64,000 bases of DNA from Lepas anatifera (lineage: Eukaryota; Arthropoda; Thecostraca; Lepadidae): NCBI GenBank assembly GCA_034440635.1, contig JAOTON010001685.1:3482501-3546500 (forward strand), given 5' to 3'. The notes under the pieces were generated by a model that saw only the letters and a list, made by a program, of their open reading frames with translations, was not told where the DNA came from and made no database searches. Every line of letters starts with the position of its first letter. Positions within the stretch are counted from its first letter, which is position 1. Position numbers and translations under genes: made by a program. Positions 10,685 through 20,530 of this stretch are shown here, piece after piece.

Positions 10685-11880
10685 TTAACCCGCGCCCTGC
10701 CAGCGGTGCTGTTTTTTCCTCCTCTCGCCGTTTCAATGCGAATATCTACATCCAACTAACCGTCCCGATGATAATGCTCGGAGTAGCTGTTCCTATGTCA
10801 ATTCTGCATCATTCCCGATAAACAGAAAGTAGATACCTTTTCAACTTTTTGCGTAAAGCGAAAGTTATTGAGATGATGTTCGCGCTTTTTTACTCACGCC
10901 GGGCAGTGGCGGCCCGTGCCGCGGCCCGCTGGGGCCCGCGACAGCTTCTGACACACACCGGGCTCGTTAGTGGAGGCGGCAGGTAGAAGGGTGACAATTT
11001 TCGTGGATTGGTCAGCTGATGGCGATCGAGGGGACGATAAGGAAACAGGTGAAAATACGGCACAATGGCTCAGCCAGCATCTCTAACGCTTGCTTCCTGG
11101 AAAACGTCCCCAGACGGCATGGCGACAGCGCCAGGGGGCTCGACAACATCAGCAGGGGCTAATGGGGTGAGAGTGGTGGTCTCAGGCCACCCTCCTTGTA
11201 TCATGGTTACCCAGGGGAGATTTCCACGCCAAACTTGACATTGTGCCAGGTTCACAGCTGGATGGCAAAGGGACAACTTGCCGTGTAAAAGGGTAGTCAG
11301 CGGATGTGGATGTAAAAAGATCCATTGTTAGTAATGGTGCAATTATCCTTAGCCTTTTACTTCCTTGAATTTTCCTCTACATCTAATTGAATACTCATGT
11401 GATTAAAAAAATTGAATGACGAAAAACATACACACCCTCTCTCCATGCATGCCTAGATTATAACATTTCCTTTTTATTTAGCTATTTCTGACACCACGTC
11501 ACTTTGTGAAAACTCGTGTCCGAATTCCCCGAAAACATCCCTTTCCTATGGATGCCATTTTCTTTCATCTACAGCGCATGTCAGTATGGCTAGGTTTAGC
11601 GAACCGAGGTGCGATCTTTCCGTCAGTATCCAAGACAAGACTATGCACGATAAATCTAAATATGTCCAATTAATTCCCCAAAAATCCATATGTTCACAAT
11701 GTGCATAAGCACAATGTAAAGGGGATTGCGACAGTTGTTTGCTTGTATATATCCGACAGGTCACTGGTGGTTCATGCAGATGGCATATCAAACGTCAAAA
11801 AGTGTCTTTTCCGCTTTTGAAATGGTTCCATATAATTGTTTCGCCGTTGGGGCGTCATCACACAGGGAATGCACATGCTG

Positions 11881-11901
11881 TAGTAGTAGTAGTAGTAGTA
11901 G
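11881..11901 (-). repeat. (CTA)n 3' tail of the Ingi-like LINE
   Basis: Seven tandem trinucleotides lie directly after the last LINE coding frame. Short-repeat tails are usual for I-group elements, whose 3' end is copied by slippage during target-primed reverse transcription. Confidence 0.75.
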
Positions 11902-11916
11902 ATTCCTCCAGCCTCC

Positions 11917-12160
11917 TCACGGAGGTGTAGCCGTCCGGCTCTGGAGGGACCTGGCAGCCCTCGCCACGGCCGCCACGTAGTCGTCGCCACGCATCTCCTC
12001 CAGACTCGGGTAGATGGTTCCGGTGAGGCGATGGCGCGTTGCCATCAGGGCCGGACACCTCCCCAGGATGTGAGCCGGGGTATCCGGCTCCTCCCGGCAG
12101 AGTCGGCACCAGCTGGCCCGGCAGCGAGCATCGCCGCACCGGGCGCACTGCCGGGAGGGG
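11917..12160 (-). pseudogene. LINE ORF2 C-terminal CCHC zinc-finger tail
   Basis: The frame ending at 11917 contains CRLCREEPDTPAHILGRC, a C-x2-C-x8-H-x4-C finger typical of the C-terminus of I, R1 and Ingi ORF2 proteins, followed by a basic tail. It is in a different frame from the RNase H domain just upstream, so at least one indel separates them. The finger probably binds nucleic acid during integration. Confidence 0.7.
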
Positions 12161-13217
12161 TTGCCCCTATCCGGTGGAGGTAGGCTGTCGAGCCGGACCA
12201 GTGGCCGGCTCGGAGTTGGTGGACTTCGACGGCCGTCCCCCTCTCGACGTGGGTCAAGGGCAGCGGGACCCGCTCGCCCATCAGCTGACGGTACCAGCCT
12301 GGGGGGCGGTCGCGGGCGACCCGGGAGCGGGCCGCTCTCGCCGCCGCTCGGTGGACCGTTCTCACGTCGATCGGGACGTGTTCCTGTGGGAGTCGAGAGG
12401 CCTCCTTGGCGAGTTGATCGGCTCTCTCGTTGCCTCGGATGTCGCAGTGAGACGGCACCCATTGCAGGTGGATGCGACGGCCGTCGGATGAGATGTCCAG
12501 CAGGGACTTCCAGATCGCCGCCCCGAGGGGTGACGTCTGGGCTGGGGGTCCCTGACGGAGGGTGGCTAGTGCCGCCTGCGAGTCGGTGCAGACGACAATG
12601 GGGTCTTCCACGTGCGTTGGGTGTTCCTGAACGTGTCTGAGGGCCGCGTGCAGGGCTACGAGCTCCGCGCGGTAGCTCGAGCACAACGCTCCGGCGGGGA
12701 CTCGCAGGTAGTGCTCCTCGGCGTCTGGCTCCTCGATGAAAACGCCGGCCCCGCCGTTCAGCACGCCGGAGTCCGCAGATCCGTCGGTCCAGATCCAGGT
12801 GGCGCATTGTGGGAGCGACAATAGGTGCAGGGTGGCGGCTTCTCTTCTCCGGTCCGGCGGTGTCTCGGCCATGACCCCCTCCCCGACATCCAACCGGAAG
12901 GTCACCGTGCCAGGGCTCGTCCATGGAGGCAGGTGCCGGGGGAGGACAGGCTCCACAGGGGACGCGACGCCCGCGGCCTGCCACGCCGCGAGGCCGACGT
13001 CCCTCCAGCCGGTGACTGTGGAGAGCCTTGCTGGGGCTCTGGCGTCTGCCACGACTCGGAGAGGGTCGGATGGCGGGAGGGCTCGGGCCTTCGCCAGGAA
13101 CCGCGCTGCCAGCGTGGTGCGGCGCGCCGATACCGAGACCAAGCCGGCCTCCGCCATAACGGCGTGAGTTGGGGTGGAGATGGGGCAGCCGGTGATGATA
13201 CGGGCGGCCGCTCGCAT
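12161..13217 (-). pseudogene. LINE RNase H domain
   Basis: RNase H removes the RNA strand after cDNA synthesis. The frame starting at 13217 shows the four hallmark blocks in order: WTDGSADSG (first Asp), SSYRAELVALHAAL (Glu), VVCTDSQAAL (second Asp) and WVPSHCDIRGNERADQLA (His/Asp region). All acidic active-site residues appear present. About 85 residues of RT thumb-to-RNase H linker precede it. Confidence 0.85.
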
Positions 13218-13239
13218 CTCCCTCTCCAGGACCTCGACG

Positions 13240-14293
13240 TGTGAGGGGGCGTCGCCGGTAGCCAGGCAGCGGCCGCGTGCTCCAGGGCGCCGCGGACGTA
13301 TCCGTTGGCCACCATCCTGAGCATCCTCTCGTCGAGGCCCCAGTCTCGTCCGGTGAGAGTGCGGAGATGGGCGAGTCGGGGTCTGGTACGCGTCCTGAGG
13401 GTCTTGCAGTGGGTTCCGAAGTGGAGCAGGCGGTCCAGCGTTACACCCAGGAGCTTAAGGTGGTCGCCTGCGGCCACCGTCTTGCCGGCCGCCTTGATGG
13501 CGCAGTCGGCGGCGTCACGTGACCATTGTGGCGTAAAGCACCAGTGCCTGGGTTTTTTCCCCGCTCCTAACATCTTGGAGCGCTGGGCCCATCGGACGAG
13601 GGCGTCAGCTGCCAGCTGGGCTCGGGACTTCGCTGAGGCTAAATCATTTCCCGCGCAGAGGGCAGCGGTGTCATCCGCGTACAGAAATGGGGTGACACCC
13701 GGGATCCGTCTGAGGTCAGCCGCGAGCGGGGCCGCCCATAACAGAAACAGGGTCGGAGACAGGACACTGCCCTGCGGCAGGCCTGCCCGGAACACCCGCT
13801 CGCGGCTCATCACGCCGTTGACCTCAACCTTGGCTCGACGGTCCCGAAGGAACTGCCATGTCCAGCGCACCAGACACAACGGTACGCCCATCTCCAGTAG
13901 TCTCGACCTCAAAAGTCTATGGTCCACCGTGTCGTAAGCGCGCGCAAAGTCGAAGGCGAGAAGGACGAACTTCTGGGCCGTCGCACCGTCGGCCGCCCTC
14001 CCAGACCGCGACTTGGGGAGCTGCCACCCATCCTGAACTTGCTGGATCAGGCGCCCGATGGAGTCTTCCACTGCACGCCCCTCTCTGAAGCCGACCTGCT
14101 CGGCGGGGATAAGATCCCGCAGGGTGGCGGCGTACGATAAGCGGGAGAGCACCAGGCGCTCCATCAGCTTGGACAAGTGACTGGTCAGGGCGATGGGGCG
14201 GTAGCTGCCGACGTATCGCTTGTCCTTCCCAGCCTTCGGAATTGGGACAATCGTTGCGCGGCGCCATTCCCGAGGGACAGACCCCCGCGCCAT
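13240..14293 (-). pseudogene. LINE reverse transcriptase domain
   Basis: The long minus frame from 14293 contains the RT blocks WRRATIVPIPKAGKDKRYVG, SYRPIALTSHLSKLMERLV, LLAFDFARAYDTVDH (catalytic Asp), AGLPQGSVLSPTLFLLW and FLYADDTAALC (the YADD box). Palm and thumb are continuous until about 13240, after which the true frame moves to the RNase H reading. The active-site residues are intact, but the upstream part of ORF2 is out of frame. Confidence 0.85.
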
Positions 14294-14856
14294 GAGGCGT
14301 TGAACAGCCTCAGCAGGTTCTCCCGGGCGACCGGCCCCAGGTGCTTGAGCATCTCGTTGGTGATGCCATCCGGGCCGCCGGCTTTCTTCAGCTTGAGTTG
14401 CTGGAGCTCACGGGTCAGCTCTTCCATCGTGAATTCCGAGCAGCAGGCAGACCTGGTCCCGCCGCACTCCTGGCACCGGCTGAAAGCAGGGCCGGACATC
14501 TTCTGTTTTGCCTCGCGGTCTTGTTTCGGGGCGCGCACTTGACGCGAAACCCACGCGTAGGTCTGGCAGAAAGCCTCAGCCCTCTCGGAGTCCCTCGTCA
14601 GGAGGCGGCCGTCCACGATCATAGCCTGCCCATCCCGGTGTTCGTCGTCGGTGGCACCCTCCCATTTCTTCAGGGTCTTAGAGATCCTGCCGACGCTGCT
14701 GGGGTGGTTCAGCTCCTCTGAGACGAACTGCCGGAACCGGGACCGCGACACTCGACGTTCTACCTCTGCCGCGTGTCTCTTGGCCTGGATCCACCGTTGT
14801 TTGGATTCAGGGTCCTCCGCACAAACCCGTTCGCGCGCAGCCTTCCGTTCTCTCAC
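14185..14856 (-). pseudogene. LINE linker and RT N-terminus
   Basis: This minus frame begins with an Arg/Glu-rich, probably helical linker (RKAARERVC, then RHAAEVERRVSRSRFRQFV). It ends with TMEELTRELQQLKLKKAGG followed by PDGITNEMLKHLG, the segment that normally precedes the RT fingers. The continuing sequence is in the frame that starts at 14293, so a frame change lies near 14290. It overlaps the endonuclease frame by a few bases at 14853-14856. Confidence 0.75.
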
Positions 14857-15782
14857 GGCCTCCGCCAGCTCGGGGTCCAGGGCCCAGGGCTTTGGGTCCG
14901 CGCGGGCACCCCTGGGGATAAAGCGGGAGCTGGCCTGCTGAAGAACGGTGGTGAACCGGGTGCAGAGGTCCTGGGGGAAGCTGACTCAGGCACCGCCTCG
15001 GACAAGGCAGCCTCACAGTGTCCCACCCAGTTAACCCAGTCGGCTTTCTGGAATTGCCACTTGGTCTTGCGGATTCGACGAGGGGCGGCAAAACCGTCAC
15101 GGACGGTGAGTGTCATGGGGAGGTGATCACTTCCCAGGTCCGGTCCGACAGCCCAGTTAGTTCTGCGGGCGATACTGGCGCCGCAGACGGCCAGGTCAGG
15201 AGCGGTGCGACTCCCCGTGCGGTAGCTGGCGAAGGTGGCCTCCCCGGTATTCAGCACGGACCAGCCGGCACGGTCCAGCCAACCCGCCACGCGCTGGCCA
15301 ACCTCATCCGCGGCGTCGCAGCTGTCGTCCCACATTGGGTGATGGGCGTTAAAGTCCCCGACGATGATGGTGTCGTCGTTGGTTGGGAGCTTTTCTGGGT
15401 CGAAATGGTCCTCTCGCAGATCATCGGCAGCTGCCCGGATAGGAGGACGGTAGATATTAAATATGTCCACCGGTCTGCTGCCAAAGATGCGAACCCCGCA
15501 TACTTCGGTCGTGTCATCCATCGGAGCTAGCGGACGGTCATCCAGAGGTGCAAACTGGATGCCCGCACGGACGTAGATGGCGACGTCTCCTCCTCTGGCC
15601 CTTGCACCTGGTTGACGCCCTCGCGCCCGTCGCGTGACCACCGGGGGCTGGAACCCCGGGAGCCTCACAGCAGATTTGGGGAACTGGCCCTCTTGGACGG
15701 CTACCACGTCCGCCTGTGCCGAGGGAAGCCAGCGTTGGAGCTCAGGTACTTTGGATCTGAGACCCTCCGCGTTCCAACACAC
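14853..15782 (-). pseudogene. LINE APE endonuclease domain
   Basis: The minus frame starts MCWNAEGLRSKVPELQRWL, the usual APE opening with a catalytic Asn. It continues with VVAVQEGQF (Glu), NIYRPP, IIVGDFNAHHPMWD and GSDHLPMTLTV (the Ser-Asp-His triad). All expected active-site motifs are visible over about 220 residues, after which a proline-rich stretch ends at a stop near 14853. It cuts one strand of target DNA to start retrotransposition. Confidence 0.85.
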
Positions 15783-15924
15783 GATGTGCAGGAGACTTCG
15801 TGTCGCTCGGTTGCGTCGGTAGCGTCGGTTACGCGCTCTCCTCCTGCCGGACCCACCGGGCCTGTCTCGGCGGTCACTCCCCCGTCGGTGCGCGCGGGGC
15901 GGGCGCTGCCTGGGGGCTAATCAT

Positions 15925-16270
15925 CTAGCGGGCCGGTCCCGCGCAGCGAGCGCGGTCCCGGACCCGCAGAAGCAAGCCTCCCGGCGTGAAAGGTGTGCAG
16001 TCGACTCGGAGATGCGCGACGAGAGGACGGCGGCAGCGGAGACCACCGCCAGGTGCCACTCGGAGAGGACACGAGTTGGAGCCCGTTTGGTGTCCCGGTG
16101 CTGGAGTCGGCCAGCATCGGGGGTCCGGCTGGACCCACACCTCCCACCACTTGAAGGCGGGCTCCGCCGGGAGGCAATGCACATGCTCGTCGGCACAGCC
16201 GCCACACTCAGCGGGCGGGCACCGGCGCCAGGTGCCGGCACCGCTTGTCTGAGGCTGTACCCGGGACACG
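15925..16270 (-). pseudogene. LINE ORF1-like tail, weak
   Basis: Upstream of the endonuclease, a GC-rich minus frame has a Cys/His-containing stretch (CPPAECGGCADEHVHC) and then a Pro/Arg-rich tail ending near 15925. Position suggests the C-terminus of a 5'-truncated ORF1, whose product usually carries CCHC knuckles. The spacing here is not a standard knuckle. Competing frames are open, as expected for such GC content, so confidence is low. Confidence 0.3.
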
Positions 16271-16538
16271 GGGGGTAAGCGGCACGCGCCGCGCGTGGCG
16301 GCCGCTGTAGTCGGAATGAAACTGCAAGGTTTGGTTAAAAGGACTAATTCAGGCAGATTTGATAGCAATTCACGTGCGAAACATATACGAACAAGGTGAA
16401 AAATGATTGAGGTTTCTTTTGAGTCCCGGTAAGGCACATACGACCGCCTACAATTCACTATCAGTAAACCAGAGGAGGTTTTTTCAGCCATGCCGGCAGG
16501 GCGCGTAACTCCCGGGGTGCCGGCAGAGCGCGGGTTAA

Positions 16539-16851
16539 ACATATGTACGCAACTATGCATAGTTATTACCAGAGAGTCAGCAAGTGTCAAGGCAACGAGA
16601 CGGTCCAACCACCCCTGCTCTTCACAGATAAAAGAGGGTGTACAACGCTTGGTCTTGCGGCGTCAGATCGGGTCACATGTTATGCCCAGGAGGTGGAGTG
16701 GGCGGGATTTACCCAATGTGCTTCGGTCCAGAAGTAAAAAAATTAGGCATGATGCGATTTGGAGCTATTTTCATGAAATTATATCAGTAAACGCGTGCCA
16801 AAAAAGCTGTTGCGTGCAAATGTATTTGACTCAAATCCGTTTTAAGCGAGC
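16539..16851. other. No gene seen
   Basis: This is unassigned sequence between the family D end and the second palindrome array. Nothing recognisable is visible. Confidence 0.3.
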
Positions 16852-17059
16852 CTGCCAATTTGTAAACGGGCCGGCCAGTTTGCAAACGGGTCGGCCGGTT
16901 TGCAAACGGGCCACATCCCTGGCCCGTTTGCATACGGGCCGGCCCATTTGCAAATGGGCCAATTTGCTGGCCCGTTTGCATACGGGCCGGCTATTTGGCC
17001 CGTTTACAAATGGGCCGGCCCGTATGCAAACGAGCCAATTTTCCATACGGGCCGTAACA
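16852..17059 (-). repeat. Array of GGCCCGTTTGCAAACGGGCC-type palindromes, copy 2 (inverted)
   Basis: About eight palindrome variants recur with the same spacers as the copy at 7708-7886 but read on the opposite strand. The outer end CGGGCCGTAACA then TATA mirrors the left copy's TATA then TGTTACGGCCCG. The copies are clearly homologous, with scattered differences. The array is non-coding. Confidence 0.85.
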
Positions 17060-17570
17060 TATACACTGCACCCCCGCATACAGATTCATTTATATTACAC
17101 ACCCCCCGCGGCTGTAATATGTACCAGTATATTCATATAAAATTCATGTTTATTGATTTGTCAATTTATTGCGTTTATATATCAATTTCTATAACATCAC
17201 ATCAAAATATGCTTAACATTGTAATATCCTTTTTGGGAGTTGCCCCGGCACCAGCTATCTTTTCGGTCAGGTTGGAGGTGTGAGTCGGGCGTATTTCAGC
17301 AGAGACGTATCGGCTCCCGATCTGTTGTCACACTGTAGTATTACTGAAGTATTGCATTATACTGTAGTATACACTGAAGTATTGCATTCAGGCCTCCCTA
17401 TCCATTCGTAGGTTCCCTTCCAATTCCAGTGTGCCCATTGTTTTGCAACCGAAAATAGTTAGGAAATATTGACATGGGTTGACTAAAATGCCTGGATCAC
17501 CGCACTCCCCGCCATATTGCCATTCTTACTTTATTTCTGTTTTTTTCTGCGAAATTGTCCCATACTTATC
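17060..17570. other. No gene seen
   Basis: This is AT-rich sequence with a local repeat of GAAGTATTGCATT at about 17345 and 17374. No gene is supported. Confidence 0.3.
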
Positions 17571-17576
17571 AACAAA

Positions 17577-17790
17577 GGACAGCCTCCGCCCTTCCATGTT
17601 AAATCAATTACCTCCCTGGTCACCACGCAAAACCATGAGCAAGCACGTAACTCCAGGAATCCACATCCACACTCACAACCAAGATGAGCCCGACCTTCCG
17701 GTCACTCCACTCCGTTTCCGCCGACGGTTCATGAGTCCATTCGGATATCCCAACTGTGGCTCATCGTTATCCCCGACGTCGGATGGAGGT
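17577..17790 (+). CDS. Candidate exon, Pro/Ser-rich, unrecognised
   Basis: One + frame stays open from about 17479 to 17802 and encodes a Pro/Ser/His-rich stretch including LNQLPPWSPRKTMSKHVTPG and TPLRFRRRFMSPF. It is bounded by an acceptor-like TTATCAACAAAG (ending about 17576) and a donor-like GGAG before GTCAAACT (about 17790). The composition looks like a disordered, phosphorylatable region, with repeated S/T-P pairs. No family is recognised and no partner exon was found. It may be chance. Confidence 0.25.
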
Positions 17791-17802
17791 CAAACTTTGT
17801 AA

Positions 17803-18290
17803 TGCCACCCTAGGTTTTGAGGAAGAAAACCTGATCCAAAAAATCAGCATGTTTTATTAGTTTAGATATTTTCATCCATACTTGACCAATTAGCACAGAC
17901 AAGTGTTGAATCTATTGCCAAATTAAAATTTTGAACGATGGTACAGACTACACAACGACATGTGTTAGTAATTAAATACATACCTGTTGAAAAGCAATCT
18001 ATTCTGCCAAATTTCACATGCTAACAAAAGCATCTATTCAAATCCGATATCACAGCATCCAAGGAACCGCGGGCGACGGAGGAAACATAATATAGTACTA
18101 TTATGAGGTATTATAATTATGCAAAATAACATAACAAAGCTGCATCTGTCAATTCCTAAGTTAGCGGATCGTATTTCCAAAATATCAAGGATTCCAGGGA
18201 CACGGTATCGCTTTAAGCCTGCCCCAGTGTGCCTGCGACCGATTTCGGCCCGGTGCTCCGAGGCGAGTGTAACCTCTTCACAGCAGTGGG
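17803..18290. other. No gene seen
   Basis: This is AT-rich unassigned sequence. Confidence 0.3.
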
Positions 18291-18293
18291 AGT

Positions 18294-18600
18294 GGTTAAA
18301 CACTCCCCTCTACCCAGACCCTCTGGAGAATAGCGAGAAAACATGAACACTGCACGTCAGCCCGTGAGGAATAATCATGAAGCTATGCGGTCACTGTTTG
18401 ACCCAGTTCAGTATCGAACTCACGACAGGTCAAAGAAGGTGACAGGTTATCGACAGCTTTTCGGCTCTAGCTTTTGGCTAGATTGAGTTAGGGTCAATAT
18501 TCAAACATCTTTAGATTCCACCTGTTACAGCGAATCTGATGTATATGACTTGACTGGATCGACACGAAAAAATGAGGGGACCTGACGTTAGTTAAGTCAA
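18294..18600 (+). mobile_element. Family C-like repeat fragment
   Basis: CACGACAGGTCAAAGAAGGTG near 18420 and the following block up to GAGTTAGGGTCAAT match the left part of family C copies at 30.72-30.81 kb and 61.43-61.52 kb. It is diverged and truncated, with no coding content. Confidence 0.5.
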
Positions 18601-19457
18601 AGTCACTGCTAACCATGATCGTTTCTTCAGTGAAACAAAATAGCTTCGCACATCACATAAGCTAGAAACATGCGAAAAAATGCAACCAGCTCAGGCAGGA
18701 AAAAGTATTTACAAACAGGAATGCTGTCTTACTCGCACAATGTGTACACTCTAGACGGATGCATCGTTTTACATCCATGGTAATAATTAATGTCTAATCA
18801 CATCAGATACTCACATGTTTCACTCCCAGTCTATGTGCATACATACATACATACTCAGGTGTGATCATACATACATACATAATACATACATACATACTCA
18901 GTCATATCTTCTCAAGTGGGAAGATATGACTCACAAAGATTGAATGCAGGCATCACACGGCCCACCCTAACTGCATCTAACGTGACAATGGTCATAGTGT
19001 TGTTGGATACTTAGTTTTTACAGCAGTAAACAAACATTTACATCAACAGCCTAGTGATACGATGCTAACTCTACAGTCATTTCCACATTACGAGAGAATT
19101 CAGAAAACAAAAAAGGGACCGCAAAACGGAGAATCTAGGCGGGGGCAGCAACTTTCTATGCTAAGTCCCAAATGATTGTTTAATTTTAAGCTGCCGAATT
19201 CAAATAGGAGTTCACTGGTATGCCTCCATATCCGTTTCATCTTCAATTGCAGAAAAGCCATTTGAAATCACGTGTCTTTGAATGGTCTGAGTTACAAAAG
19301 ACATAGGGCCCGCTGCTTATCTCACCATTTGCTTCTCAATGAAGCTGTCATGTGAGCTGGGTTTGTTCGTCATGCCGTCTACATTTTGTTTTCTTGTCGT
19401 ACGAAACGCCACGAGCAAGTCACACGCAGAGTGAACGGATTCTGTCAAAAGCACTTC
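18601..19457. other. Likely 3' flank of the minus-strand gene
   Basis: No gene is seen here. A minus-strand ATTAAA word near 19180 could serve as a polyadenylation signal for the acidic-protein gene ending at 19458. This is a suggestion only. Confidence 0.25.
18837..18898. repeat. CATA tetranucleotide microsatellite
   Basis: Three runs of CATA repeats are separated by two ACTCAG-containing interruptions. Confidence 0.9.
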
Positions 19458-20530
19458 CTACTCGGGCGTCTTTTGGTCGTCAGCTACGGCTTCCGCCCCT
19501 GCCTCATCACCCGGCGTCTCTCTGACACTATCGTTTCCACCTGTCCCGGCTTCGGCCTCATCATTACCGGATCTTTCCTCCTCTGGCGCCTCGTCAGAGT
19601 CCTGCAGCTGCTCTTCCGAGTCTGCCGATCCCTCGTCAGGATTTCTTTCATGTGCTTCCTGGTCTGTTTCCTGTGAGCTGTCTAATTTTGTGTCCCCCTC
19701 AGGAATATGGTCCATAGAGGAAACCTCTACTTTGTCAGCATCTGAGCTATCCACTCCTGAAGGACCTTCTCCCACACTGACCACATCTGTATCTGCTGCT
19801 GCGGCCGTATCTTCGGCGTCATTGGCATCAGCATCGGCTACTACTAATCCTGTCTTCATCTCTTCACTCTCCTCCGGTGGAGCGCTGGGCTTCACAGGCG
19901 GACTACGAGCTCCTTCACTCTCGAGGTTGAAATCGTCTACGTCTGGGAGACTGATGCTGCGAGCTGAGAGCTCCACGTCATCGTTCCCATTAAGGTCAAT
20001 GTCTTCGACGATGTCGAGAGGCTCTTCCGGCGAGAAGGGCGCCGTGGGAAACGCTGCGAAAGAAATCATCAGTATTACGGTTTCTAAATTCACACTTCAC
20101 TGAGACACTCGCCCTGCAAAACATGAAAGCAAGCAACATTTTGCCGAAGATTACACCGCCAAACAAACTGCCGCAAATCACGAATCGTTTTAGATACCTA
20201 TCGAAAATGTAACAACGATAAGTAACAGCTAAAACGATAAAAACAGAGCCTAAAACGAAAAAACGGCTAAAACGAAATAAAGCGGCTGACACGAAAAAAC
20301 GAATCCTCATCCAAAAGGCAAATATTGAAAGCCGGCAAGTATTTTCAGCTTAAGGTGTTACGCTAGACACAAAAGCCAAACGTAAATCCACCAGTCTGTT
20401 TTCTCTGACCTGCACCGCTGTCACCATTCTCTTCCCCCGCCGCTGCTCCGTTGCCCGCCGCCAACTCCTGCAGGCCCGGTGGCTCCGGCGACAGCACCTC
20501 CCCCTGCGGACTGCTCGCACAGACGCCCAT
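19458..20530 (-). CDS. Two-exon gene for an acidic, probably acylated protein
   Basis: Exon 1 (20530-20410, 121 bp) starts at an ATG in context GCGGCATGG and encodes MGVCASSPQGEVLSPEPPGL and 20 further residues. The donor is GCAG followed by GTCAGAG. The 356-bp intron ends in TTTCTTTCGCAG. Exon 2 (20053-19458) continues in matching phase (1 base plus 2 bases rebuild one Ala codon) to a TAG. The predicted product has 238 residues, strongly acidic, rich in Asp, Glu, Ser and Ala, and low in hydrophobics apart from the LDIVEDIDLNG and ISLPDVDDFNLE motifs. The Met-Gly-x-Cys start is the pattern for N-myristoylation plus palmitoylation, so membrane anchoring is a reasonable inference. I recognise no family; BASP1-like acidic myristoylated proteins are comparable in style only. 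Confidence 0.5.
20054..20409 (-). other. Intron of the acidic-protein gene
   Basis: On the minus strand the intron begins GTCAGAGAAA and ends with TTTCTTTCGCAG, which fits GT-AG splicing with a pyrimidine tract. The phase matches on both sides (phase 1). The interior is AT-rich, unlike the flanking exons. Confidence 0.5.

Larger units (their letters stand above)
11877..16303 (-). mobile_element. Ingi/I-group non-LTR retrotransposon with RNase H
   Basis: On the minus strand the order is a short Cys/His-containing ORF1-like tail, APE endonuclease, linker, reverse transcriptase, RNase H and a C-terminal CCHC finger, ending in a (CTA)n tail at 11881-11901. RNase H plus this domain order fits the I/Ingi assemblage. 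The element is strikingly GC-rich against its AT-rich surroundings. Frame changes near 14.85, 14.29, 13.22 and 12.2 kb leave it non-functional. GCTGTAG occurs at both edges (11877-11883, 16304-16310) and could be a 7-bp target duplication, though part of it may belong to the tail repeat. Confidence 0.85.
10685..16538. mobile_element. Family D TTAA-type element, interrupted by a LINE
   Basis: The left end reads TTAACCCGCGCCCTGCCAGC (10685-10704). The right end, as reverse complement, reads TTAACCCGCGCTCTGCCGGC (from 16538), so the ends are inverted repeats bordered by TTAA. The LINE at about 11.88-16.30 kb sits between them. Without it the element would be about 1.4 kb. The GC-rich patch at 10900-11280 is unassigned. 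Confidence 0.6.

Noticed and set aside
12045..13244. Several long + strand frames in the GC-rich LINE
   Set aside because: They are antisense to clear RT and RNase H motifs and arise because GC-rich sequence has few stops.
19690..20103. + strand 137-codon Ser/Thr-rich frame
   Set aside because: It is antisense to the acidic exon (GAG/GAC codons read as CTC/GTC), while the minus strand has matching splice sites and a start.
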